Source of the DNA: Cellulomonas xylanilytica
GTDB lineage: Bacteria; Actinomycetota; Actinomycetes; Actinomycetales; Cellulomonadaceae
Direction: 5' to 3'
NCBI RefSeq assembly: GCF_007989805.1
Contig: NZ_BJUB01000009.1
Location: forward strand, 62,001-126,000
Length of the DNA stretch: 64,000 nucleotides
The position numbers and the translations under genes are program-made. Positions 7,951 to 14,648 of the stretch are shown here, in pieces; position 1 is the first letter of the stretch, and every line of letters begins with the position of its first letter. The notes beneath the pieces were generated by a model that worked only from the letters and a program-made list of their open reading frames with translations, searched no databases and was not told where the DNA came from.

Positions 7951-8385
7951 CTAACGCGGTGTCGACCCTCCGGCCCCCGCTGCCCTGACGCGCGCCACTG
8001 CCGCCTCCACATCACCTGTGACCTCGTGCTCCCAGATGCGGACGACAGCCCAACCACATTCCTGTGCCAGGGTCGTCGATCGCTCGTCACGTTCGCGATT
8101 CCGGCTCATCTTGTCCGCCCAGAGCTGAGAGTTAGGCCCCGTCCATGGCGCTCGCCGGCCGTGCTCGGGGCAGCCGTGCCAGAAGCACCCGTCGACGAAC
8201 ACCGCGACGCGATAGCGCGGTAGGACCAGGTCGGGCGTGCAGCCACGAGCAAGCGTGCGGTGGAGCCGAAACCGGAGACCGCAAGCGTGGAGGGCGCGCC
8301 GGAGGGTCACCTCCGGGCCCGTTGACTCTTTCACTCGGCCGGCGAGGTGGCGGCCGGCTGTCGTTGACACCCAATGCTCCGCCAT
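7951..8385 (-). CDS. vsr: Very short patch repair (Vsr) endonuclease
   Basis: Nicks next to T:G mismatches that arise when 5-methylcytosine deaminates, and so travels with C5 methyltransferases. The 144-residue length fits the family. Recognisable parts: PEVTLRRALHACGLRFRLH, the catalytic aspartate in CTPDLVLPRYRVAVF (Asp52), and FVDGCFWHGCPEHG, whose histidines and cysteines hold catalytic and zinc-ligand positions. Starts at ATG 8385 and heads the three-gene minus-strand operon vsr/SHOCT protein/HNH. Its presence supports the reading of the locus as a C5-type restriction-modification system. Confidence 0.92.
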   Translation of the reverse strand: MAEHWVSTTAGRHLAGRVKESTGPEVTLRRALHACGLRFRLHRTLARGCTPDLVLPRYRVAVFVDGCFWHGCPEHGRRAPWTGPNSQLWADKMSRNRERDERSTTLAQECGWAVVRIWEHEVTGDVEAAVARVRAAGAGGSTPR

Positions 8386-8433
8386 CTGCAACACCGTACG
8401 TCGGCGTGAGCAGTTCGGCTGCAGGGTCCCGGC

Positions 8434-9576
8434 ATGGTGGCCGACCACTCGAACGCTGCGGCACGTCGACGCCTTGCGATTCAGACCCTCGGCCCTCAAC
8501 TGTCGGAAGACCCAAACTCGGCCTCGAGTCGTCTCGGCCGGATGCTTACGGACGCACGGTCCATGGTCGTGAGCGCCGACATCGACGGAATGGTCTCGGC
8601 GATGATGCTCGGCTCTGTCGCCCCAGGCTTCGAGATTGCCGCGTTCTCTGTCTTGTCGGGGACTTGGCTGGTCCACCCCGGCGCGGTTGGCAATCTGCCC
8701 AACGACGCCTTCGGGGTGGACGTATTTTCCACGCGCTTCGACACCGTAAGCAATCACGTTCTGAAGTGGGGATCCAAGAAGCCGAAGGCGGCCGGGGTGG
8801 CCGGCGCCTTCGCCCACTGGGACGCCGCTGTTGATGCCGCCGCCGCACGTCTCTTGGTCGCCTCGCCCACCGTTTGGGCAGGGACACAGGCTGGCTACGA
8901 GGACGATTCGAAGATCACGAGCGCTCGGTACAAGTACCCCCTTGGCACCGCCCAGTTGCTCCTCGCGATGCTCGAGGCGTCGGGCAATGCGCCGCGGTTC
9001 TACGACCGGACCTACCTGCCCTGGCTAGTGGCGAACTGCGATGGCGGCGTGAAGACGTACGTTCCCTTCTCGTACAACACGCGAGTTTGGTGGCCAGTCC
9101 TGGCAGGGGCCGTTGGACCCGGAAGCCTGACCGACCACATCTACTCGCTCGTCGACGAGATGCGTCCGAACGACTTTCTCGATGCCGTCCATCGACTCGA
9201 CCGCGAGCGACCTCACGGAGAGCCGCCTTGGCTCAACGATGCTTGGAAGCTATCCAGCCCAACGCTTCCGGTCGTTAAGCGAGCGCTGCGGTGGATGGCC
9301 GACCTCACGGGCTGGCGCGACCCGGTCCGCGGCGGCATCGATGGGCTCGACACCTGGCTTGAGATCCCCGCGACGTCGAGCGCCCAGGTCTACCACGGCG
9401 GAAAGACCCCGGCGGCGAAGGCGATGGCGGCGCACGCAGGGTCCTGGGTGAAGACGGCCGATGACCCTGCCCTCGCCGTTCAGCTCATCCAGAACGGCGT
9501 CGGGGCGGCGCTAAACGCGAACTTCATGGTTGGCGGACAGTCAGGGTCCCGGTTCAACTGGGTTGGCGGTTGGTAG
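8434..9576 (+). CDS. DHH-superfamily-like phosphoesterase of unknown role
   Basis: 380 residues, divergent from vsr with a 48-bp shared promoter region. The N-terminal 210 residues carry the pattern of DHH/RecJ-type phosphoesterases: motif I MVVSADIDGMVSAMML (Asp49, Asp51), a second acidic residue in AFGVDVFSTRFD (Asp96), NH at 107-108 (in place of HH), a helix YPLGTAQLLLAMLEA and WLVANCDGG (Asp203). DHH proteins cleave phosphodiesters of single-stranded DNA, nanoRNA or cyclic dinucleotides. The C-terminal 170 residues are unrecognised. The context suggests a defence role, possibly nucleotide-signal or DNA-end processing, but this is inference. Confidence 0.6.
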   Translation: MVADHSNAAARRRLAIQTLGPQLSEDPNSASSRLGRMLTDARSMVVSADIDGMVSAMMLGSVAPGFEIAAFSVLSGTWLVHPGAVGNLPNDAFGVDVFSTRFDTVSNHVLKWGSKKPKAAGVAGAFAHWDAAVDAAAARLLVASPTVWAGTQAGYEDDSKITSARYKYPLGTAQLLLAMLEASGNAPRFYDRTYLPWLVANCDGGVKTYVPFSYNTRVWWPVLAGAVGPGSLTDHIYSLVDEMRPNDFLDAVHRLDRERPHGEPPWLNDAWKLSSPTLPVVKRALRWMADLTGWRDPVRGGIDGLDTWLEIPATSSAQVYHGGKTPAAKAMAAHAGSWVKTADDPALAVQLIQNGVGAALNANFMVGGQSGSRFNWVGGW

Positions 9577-9896
9577 GGGCGTACGCGGCCGGCCCGACGT
9601 CGCAGCACCCACTCCCAGAGAGCCATCGTTAGGCATTCGACGTCGCTGCACGCCTCCCAGCCCTTCGCGAGCGGTCCGGCTGGTTCGACGCGGCACGGCA
9701 TGCCGGCCTGGTCGCGTACGAGGGCCCAGGTGGGGTCGTCGAGGGGGACCCAGGCTGCCGCGGTGCCGTCATGGGTCAGGTCGACACGGACGTACGGGTC
9801 GCCTTCAACAACGTCGCAATGTGCCCGGAGGCCCGACGCGGTGAGGCGGACGGCGACTTGCTCGGTCAGGGAGACGAGGTCGGCCGTCGCGGTCAT
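9480..9896 (-). CDS. Hypothetical island protein
   Basis: 138 residues, not recognised. The first 90 residues look like a compact alpha/beta domain (VRVDLTHDGTAAAWVPLDD, WEACSDVECLTMALWEWV), the rest is basic and proline-rich. The ATG at 9896 overlaps the stop of a small upstream frame as ATGA, which supports translation. Its 3' end runs about 97 bp into the 3' end of the convergent DHH-like gene, so one of the two C termini may be longer than the functional protein. Confidence 0.5.
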   Translation of the reverse strand: MTATADLVSLTEQVAVRLTASGLRAHCDVVEGDPYVRVDLTHDGTAAAWVPLDDPTWALVRDQAGMPCRVEPAGPLAKGWEACSDVECLTMALWEWVLRRRAGRVRPYQPPTQLNRDPDCPPTMKFAFSAAPTPFWMS

Positions 9897-10027
9897 CGCA
9901 CACCGCCGTAGCCCGACTGGTCGCGGAGCCAGACGTCGAGCAGGTCGTAGACCAACGCGTCCTCCGGCTCGAAGCGGACGCCGACCTTCGCGCCCCACTC
10001 GGCGGCGTAGCTCTCGAACGCTCGCAC
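9893..10027 (-). CDS. Small hypothetical protein coupled to the next gene
   Basis: A 44-residue frame from GTG 10027, ending in an ATGA overlap with the gene at 9896. The composition is protein-like (AFESYAAEWGAKVGVRFEPE, LVYDLLDVWLRDQ) rather than the Arg/Pro-rich pattern of shadow frames. The frame stays open further upstream, so the start is uncertain. Function unknown. Confidence 0.4.
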   Translation of the reverse strand: MRAFESYAAEWGAKVGVRFEPEDALVYDLLDVWLRDQSGYGGVR

Positions 10028-10089
10028 GGCCGACCACCCGCCGGCGTGAGTCGGGGAGTAGTCATGGCTCCCACCAGTCCCGCCGTTGC

Positions 10090-10353
10090 TCAGGTCGTAA
10101 ACGCGATCAGGGCGAGTAGATCCAGGCGAGTTAGGGGTGGGTACCGGGTGGCGGAGACGAGTAGCAGCGTCCGACGACGCACCTCCTCTCGAAGTTCGGG
10201 ACGAACGGGCTTGGGCAGCTGCGCCAGCATGGCCGCCTCGATAGCGAGGTCGGACCGCAGTCGCCGGTTGGTGACAAGAGCCGGCCCGATGGCGGCCACA
10301 GCAGCACCGAGGAGGACGGGTATCGCTGGTTCAAGAAGCGCTTGTAGGTCCAT
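10090..10353 (-). CDS. Small hypothetical membrane protein
   Basis: 87 residues from ATG 10353, with one membrane segment near the N terminus (AIPVLLGAAVAAIGPALV) followed by a basic, helical cytoplasmic part. An in-frame start 45 bases upstream (10398) is possible. No family recognised. It lies ahead of the small coupled frames in the same direction. Confidence 0.45.
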   Translation of the reverse strand: MDLQALLEPAIPVLLGAAVAAIGPALVTNRRLRSDLAIEAAMLAQLPKPVRPELREEVRRRTLLLVSATRYPPLTRLDLLALIAFTT

Positions 10354-10609
10354 CGCGCGATCGTGACAGCGCTCCCGGTTCCTCGGAGGGGTTTTCACGA
10401 TCTTCTACTCAGTGGTGCTGAGTTCGGGCGCTGCGCACGTCGACTGGCATCACCGCGTGAGGACGACCAATCCAGGTGTTGCTGCCGCTCGAACGTGTCG
10501 GGCTTGAGGACTCGTTCAAGAACTGAAGAGCCACCTACGGGGTGCCGCCCGCGTCGCAACCGAGCCGAAGATGGGGTGGGTCCGTACTCGCAGTCGGTAC
10601 CGTCACTGC
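10354..10609. other. Divergent intergenic region in the island
   Basis: 256 bp between two divergently transcribed small membrane-protein genes. The only structure noticed is an inverted repeat CTTGA (10503-10507) and TCAAG (10516-10520) with an 8-bp spacer. It resembles half-sites of a HAIR element, but sequence and spacing do not fit. Presumably promoters for both sides. Confidence 0.35.
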
Positions 10610-11173
10610 ATGACGACCAAGGTGAGCTGGGATGGCCTGACGGAGTGGTTCACCACCGTCGACTTTGCCGCATGGCTCGCGGTGGCGGCGTTCGTGCTGT
10701 CGGTGATCGCTCTGGTCGTGTCGATCTGGGTAGATCGAGCGCGAGTACGCGTCGACCTGCTCCCATTGAAGATGCTTGGGCAGCACCCGGGACAAGCAGC
10801 ACGACCGCTCAGCGTGTACGAGGTGACCGTGACGAACACGGGGAAGAGGCCAACGAAGGTGAGGGGGATCCACCTGGTGCTCGGGGAGTCGTATAGCGAA
10901 CGGTTCACGCGGTTCCACCGAGAGAAGGAACGCTCCCTCATTGCGGTCACGACGGACGACCTCGCTCGGGTCAGTGCGGCCCTTCCGATGGTGTTGGACG
11001 TCGGGGACACAGCGACCATCTACTTCGACCGCGTCGTCGTGGACGCCGCCGTCAGGGCCGAGAACGTCACGCAACTGCACGCGCGCGCCGCCACCAGCAC
11101 CGCCGGATACCGAGGGTCTAGGTCCGTGAAGGTGGAAAAGGCCGAGAAGGCCAGCGAGGTCGGACGTGCGTGA
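10610..11173 (+). CDS. Hypothetical single-pass membrane protein
   Basis: 187 residues from ATG 10610. One strong membrane helix (AAWLAVAAFVLSVIALVVSIWV, about residues 20-40) is followed by a soluble domain rich in beta strands (VYEVTVTNTGKRPTKVRGIH, VLDVGDTATIYFD), which looks like a small beta-sandwich. No catalytic motif. It precedes the Shedu-like gene by 26 bp on the same strand and may share its transcript. Function unknown; an upstream in-frame start at 10571 is less likely. Confidence 0.55.
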   Translation: MTTKVSWDGLTEWFTTVDFAAWLAVAAFVLSVIALVVSIWVDRARVRVDLLPLKMLGQHPGQAARPLSVYEVTVTNTGKRPTKVRGIHLVLGESYSERFTRFHREKERSLIAVTTDDLARVSAALPMVLDVGDTATIYFDRVVVDAAVRAENVTQLHARAATSTAGYRGSRSVKVEKAEKASEVGRA

Positions 11174-11199
11174 GACGCCATTGTCAGTAGTGTTCCGAC

Positions 11200-12129
11200 A
11201 TGGCCGAATCCGAAGGTCTGAACAGCCTCATTGGGATACGAGAACCTGACCGCAATCCCGGCCGACCTAGACCACTCGACTGGCAGGTCTATCGCGACAG
11301 AGCGCTGGCGGATTGGTACTCGCTTCTCGCGAGCGGTCCTGAGGAGCACGACGTTCAGAGGTTCCTAGAGTTGCACCCTGCGATGGTTCCGGGTGGCAGC
11401 GGAGACGTTGGCCCGGGCGGGCATCACCTCTCAGAGATGAGCGCCCTGTTCCGCTTGCCAGAGCTGAGGGGCCAGGGCCGGTCATTTCGACCCGACTTCA
11501 TGTGGGTGACTCGCTCGTCGAGCTTGATCACGCCGATCCTGATCGAGATTGAGAAGCCGACAAAGAAGTGGTTCAAGAAGGATGGTCGGCCGACCGAGCG
11601 CTTCACCCAGGCTCACGACCAACTCAACGACTGGAGGGGGTGGTTCGCGCACCCTGAGAACCAGACCATCTTCCGCAACCAGTACCTCTTTCACGAGCGA
11701 TACGAGAACCGGCAACTCGAGCCATGGTTCGTGCTCATCTTCGGTCGACAGAGTGAGTTTGAGCATGGCGGTCCCCACAGCAACCCTGACGCACTCCGGT
11801 TCAAGAGAGACGGGATGCGAAGAGATCGCGAGCAGTTCATGACGTTCGACTCGCTGCGCCCCCGATTCGACCACGGGAGTTCGGTGACGGTATCGATGTT
11901 GGCCGAGGGTCCTCGGCTGTACGCCTTCTCACCCCTCTTTGGCACGGACGCCAACATCGGCGCTGACGCGATCCGCCTCGGAGATCCTGCTGAGGCGCTC
12001 GCTCGGAGCGTCATGATGACGCCCGAACGCAAGCGGTACCTCGCTGAGCGCTGGGAGCATTGGCGAGCGGACGTGTTGGAGAGCAGGTTAGGGAACCGGA
12101 CCTACGGCTTCGGACTTGGCCTGGAGTAG
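11200..12129 (+). CDS. Shedu-like DUF4263 nuclease, putative anti-phage protein
   Basis: 309 residues. The middle carries the DUF4263 signature of the Shedu protein SduA: an N-terminal EHDVQRFLELHPAMVPG helix, then SFRPDFMWV (Asp99), then ILIEIEKPTKKWFKKDGR (Glu116 and Glu118 in the acid-x-acid form seen in many DUF4263 proteins) and FTQAHDQLNDWRGWF. These make a PD-(D/E)XK nuclease core. Shedu is a single-gene anti-phage system whose protein cuts DNA. The N- and C-terminal parts are short, so this is a minimal version. Placement in a defence island supports the role; activity has not been shown for this protein. Confidence 0.8.
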   Translation: MAESEGLNSLIGIREPDRNPGRPRPLDWQVYRDRALADWYSLLASGPEEHDVQRFLELHPAMVPGGSGDVGPGGHHLSEMSALFRLPELRGQGRSFRPDFMWVTRSSSLITPILIEIEKPTKKWFKKDGRPTERFTQAHDQLNDWRGWFAHPENQTIFRNQYLFHERYENRQLEPWFVLIFGRQSEFEHGGPHSNPDALRFKRDGMRRDREQFMTFDSLRPRFDHGSSVTVSMLAEGPRLYAFSPLFGTDANIGADAIRLGDPAEALARSVMMTPERKRYLAERWEHWRADVLESRLGNRTYGFGLGLE

Positions 12130-12162
12130 TCCTCGCGCACGTGGACGAGCGCTGGTGGGGCG

Positions 12163-13161
12163 CTACCGAAGTGAGGCGTCAGAGCGGCGCACTAGAACGC
12201 GTTCCGTCATGTCGTCGTACGTCTCGCCGTCTATGGCGGACTTGTACCCGTACCTACTGAGCAAGGCTCGAACGGACGGCGCTGCGAGGTCGAAGTTCTG
12301 GCGCGGTCCGAGGGTCACGGACTTGATCGGGACTCGCCAGGTGCCCTTGCGGGCGATCGTGTGGCTCGTACCGGCAGTGTGTTCGGCGAGCCTGACGTAC
12401 TGCACAAGCCCGTACCGGGAACTCCTGAACTGGCTGTGCGGGTTCGATCGGATAAGTGTGGCGACGATGCGGGCTTCGCGCTCGTGCACCCAGCTCGCCC
12501 CTTTGAAGGTGCCAGCAAGGTGCGCGATTTGGTCGAGGATGCGCTGCTTCGCGTCGATCCAGGCCTCTTCGTACTCGGGTGGAGCGGAACTGGCCGCCAT
12601 GAACTCGCTGGAGGCCTCATCGAGCAGTGACGACAGCTTGGCGTCGACGTCGCCATCCTCGTACGTCGCGAGCGTCCACGGCGTAACACTCGCCACGTTG
12701 AACCACCCGCGCACGTACGGTGGTTTCACGCCGCGCTCGAGCGCCTTCTTCTTGGGCAGCCCGGTCTTCAGGCTGAGATCGCGTTCGTGCAACAACTTGG
12801 TGAAAGTCCGAATCGACAGACGCTTCGTTGCGTCGAGTTCAATGCAGGAGCCGTCGCCGCCATCGCCATACAGGCGCCACTGAGTCGCGTCGTCTCGATC
12901 GAGCGATGCCGAGAGCACGAACGACAGCGCCGGGAAGGGATCTGCGTCTGGGAGAACATTCTCGAGGATGTCGCGAGCTGTCGGGTCATCGCTGCGCAAC
13001 TCGAGCCAGGAGCGAATCCGGGTGAGCCCGCCGCCGACCTCCATCGGATCGTTCATCCCAGACGCCTCGGTGGCCCGAAGCTCGCCGGTCGAAACTATGC
13101 CGAGGAGGCCAGCCATGTCGGTGTAGTGGTAGACCGAGGCCAGATCGGAGGTAGAAGCCAC
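12163..13161 (-). CDS. DUF2971 domain protein
   Basis: 332 residues from GTG 13161. The N-terminal half matches DUF2971: VYHYTDMAGLLGIVSTGELRA (first 18-20 residues of the domain), a following MNDPMEV, LSASLDRDDATQWRLYGDGG and an EARIVATL segment with a histidine-glutamate context near the C terminus. DUF2971 proteins are common near defence and mobile loci; their biochemical role is not established, although the fold has been compared with ADP-ribosyltransferase-like proteins. It converges with the Shedu-like gene (33-bp gap). Confidence 0.75.
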   Translation of the reverse strand: MASTSDLASVYHYTDMAGLLGIVSTGELRATEASGMNDPMEVGGGLTRIRSWLELRSDDPTARDILENVLPDADPFPALSFVLSASLDRDDATQWRLYGDGGDGSCIELDATKRLSIRTFTKLLHERDLSLKTGLPKKKALERGVKPPYVRGWFNVASVTPWTLATYEDGDVDAKLSSLLDEASSEFMAASSAPPEYEEAWIDAKQRILDQIAHLAGTFKGASWVHEREARIVATLIRSNPHSQFRSSRYGLVQYVRLAEHTAGTSHTIARKGTWRVPIKSVTLGPRQNFDLAAPSVRALLSRYGYKSAIDGETYDDMTERVLVRRSDASLR

Positions 13162-13243
13162 GCCGCGATTGTGCTGCGTCTTCCAGTGACTTCGGGTGAG
13201 TCGAGCGCGTGTCGCAGGTTCAGGCTTGCGAACGCAGGGCACA

Positions 13244-13621
13244 TCAACGCTGAAGTCGCGCGACCGTCTCGCGGCGAATCTGTTCGTCCGGGTCGCATGC
13301 CCGTGATTCGAGTCCGGTTCCAGGCAGCTCTGGGACAGCGAGAACCAGCCGCCGGATGGTGACTTCGGGATGTCCGACGTATCGCGCGGCGACGGCGGGC
13401 GGACAACATCGGTGGCGAACGATCGTCTCCACAAGCCCTGTGAGTTCCGGGTCGTTCTTGGCGTCCTGCGCGGGCGGGGCGACCACTGTCAACGTCACCG
13501 CGTCGGTGGCGGGGTCTGCGGCCGTCGCGAGGCGAACCGGCAGCGGGGCACCGATGAGGCGCCACAGGGACGGCGGGGCGGCGTGAGGAGGCATGGGGCA
13601 GTGTCGCAGGCGATCGAACAT
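13244..13621 (-). CDS. Hypothetical protein with HEAT-like repeat ending
   Basis: 125 residues from ATG 13621. The C-terminal half has a repeating pattern of 'cys/val...ARYVGHPEVTIRRLVLAVP' and 'ACDPDEQIRRETVARLQ', which resembles leucine-rich variant or HEAT-like helical repeats. The N-terminal half is proline-rich. It lies upstream of the DUF2971 gene in the same direction with an 82-bp gap. Function unknown; it may be a truncated longer repeat protein. Confidence 0.45.
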   Translation of the reverse strand: MFDRLRHCPMPPHAAPPSLWRLIGAPLPVRLATAADPATDAVTLTVVAPPAQDAKNDPELTGLVETIVRHRCCPPAVAARYVGHPEVTIRRLVLAVPELPGTGLESRACDPDEQIRRETVARLQR

Positions 13622-13665
13622 ACGTTCGGTGACGCGGGTCACATCCGAAACGTCTACACGTTGAG

Positions 13666-14106
13666 GTGACTTGGTCGATCGGTAATGGCGTGAATCACGA
13701 GACCACCACCGATGAGTGCACCGTCCAGTTTCGAATCCGTCGATACGCCGAGGGCGCACGGCCACAACTCGAGACCCTCGGAACGGCGCCCGTCCTCCTG
13801 CTGCAGACCGTCAAGCTAACGCCCGACGGTCTGCGCGTGGTCGGCAACTCGAATGCCGCTCGATACGGGGTGCAGCTGGTGACCTACCGCGAGCTCCAGG
13901 CCATTACGACATACGGACCGGACATGTTCCGTCGCGCGGCCGCTGCTGGCTACATCAAGAAGTTCGGCACCGATAACCGGCCGACGTTCGACTTGGCCGA
14001 AGTGCTGAGATGGCTAGCCAACCCGCGGCACCGCGCCACTCGCGTCGAACTCACAGGCGAGGGACCCCGGCTAGGTCGCGGGGGGCGTGTGTCGTTCGCC
14101 GCGTAG
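13666..14106 (+). CDS. Hypothetical protein next to integrase remnant
   Basis: 146 residues from GTG 13666 (GTG 13690 is an alternative). Sequence such as LVTYRELQAITTYGPDMFRRAAAAGYIKKFGTD looks like a real folded helical region, possibly a small DNA-binding domain, but no family is recognised. It ends where the out-of-frame recombinase fragment begins, so it may be an accessory gene of the integration module or part of a rearranged integrase gene. Confidence 0.4.
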   Translation: MTWSIGNGVNHETTTDECTVQFRIRRYAEGARPQLETLGTAPVLLLQTVKLTPDGLRVVGNSNAARYGVQLVTYRELQAITTYGPDMFRRAAAAGYIKKFGTDNRPTFDLAEVLRWLANPRHRATRVELTGEGPRLGRGGRVSFAA

Positions 14107-14408
14107 CCGACCTCGTCTTCACGGCTCAGGCGGGCGGGCACATCAGCAAAGCGCTCGACAACACCACGTGGCACCTCGGGTTGGACGGCGCAGGCATTCG
14201 ATCGCAAGACCGCACTGTTCAAGCACTCCGGCACACCGCTGCGACTCAATGGATCCGTGCCGGGCTGCCGCTGCCCACAGTCCAGGTACTCCTAGGGCAC
14301 CGTTCGCTTCAGGTGCTCCACAGGTACTACGGCGGGATCCAGGCATCGAGCGTCGAGGTGGCCGACCAGCTCGCGGAGTACCTCGCCCGGGCCAGAGCCG
14401 CGAACTGA
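14010..14408 (+). pseudogene. Tyrosine recombinase (integrase), C-terminal remnant
   Basis: Only the C-terminal catalytic part of a phage-type integrase is recognisable, from about 14103: DLVFTAQAGGHISKALD, then VQALRHTAATQWIRAGL, LLGHRSLQVLHRYYGG with the Arg, Gly-His and Tyr nucleophile region. The first His of the HxxR box is Gln, and the box I arginine (TGLRxGE) with the whole core-binding and arm-binding domains is missing. The gene ends 126 bp before the right att repeat, the standard integrase position. It is almost certainly inactive, which leaves the island immobile unless an integrase acts in trans. Confidence 0.8.
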
Positions 14409-14449
14409 CAGGTTGACGACCCGTCTGAGAGCCGGCTAGGCGCTGCATC

Positions 14450-14468
14450 AACTAACATTAAACTAACG
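14450..14468 (+). promoter_or_regulatory. Candidate integrase arm-type sites, right end
   Basis: AACTAACA at 14450-14457 and AACTAACG at 14461-14468, 11 bp apart, match in sequence, orientation and spacing the three octamers inside the left end; a partial ACTAAC lies at 14522. They sit between the integrase remnant and the att core, as arm sites should. Confidence 0.65.
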
Positions 14469-14534
14469 CGTGCCAGGAGAATCTGCTCGAACCTGTATAC
14501 ATGCACGTCAGTTGAGTACGCACTAACGGTTTTA

Positions 14535-14592
14535 AAAACCGTTGGAGCGGGACAACCCCGTTCTCGTGGGTTCGAATCCCACGCCCTCCGCC
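14535..14592 (+). repeat. Right attachment repeat (displaced tRNA-Ser 3' part)
   Basis: Identical 58-bp copy of 2939-2996. It lacks the 5' half of the tRNA and the terminal A of CCA, so it is not a tRNA gene. The island contributes ACGGT and TTTAAAA immediately to the left (14526-14537), rebuilding the anticodon stem-loop palindrome with a changed loop, as expected for the core of a tyrosine-integrase att site. Host sequence resumes at 14593; the 56 bp up to the next gene hold no other feature. Confidence 0.95.
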
Positions 14593-14648
14593 CCCCGCCG
14601 GTGCGCGCCTGGCAGGCAGCCCGGCCGGGCCGCACCTAGGCTCACGGC

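Larger units (their letters stand above)
2939..14592. mobile_element. Integrated genomic island in tRNA-Ser, defence-type cargo
   Basis: The region is bounded by two identical 58-bp copies of the tRNA-Ser 3' part, one completing the tRNA at the left and one free-standing at the right. Between them, codon use shifts to many A/T-ending codons compared with the strongly G/C-ending flanks. The cargo is methyltransferase, Vsr, HNH and other putative nucleases, Shedu-like and HEPN-like genes plus orphans, with no housekeeping function. A tyrosine recombinase fragment sits beside the right end, as expected for tRNA-targeting integrases. No replication, conjugation or phage structural genes are seen, so it is a degraded integrative element or a satellite that depended on another element. 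Direct repeats resembling integrase arm sites survive inside both ends. Confidence 0.93.

Noticed and set aside
10503..10520. HAIR element in the island (CTTGA...TCAAG)
   Set aside because: Half-sites and the 8-bp spacer do not match the 7+7+7 HAIR pattern, and no heat-shock gene follows.
14535..14592. A second tRNA-Ser gene
   Set aside because: Only the 3' part is present; the acceptor 5' strand and D arm are missing and CCA is broken. It is the displaced half of the integration site.
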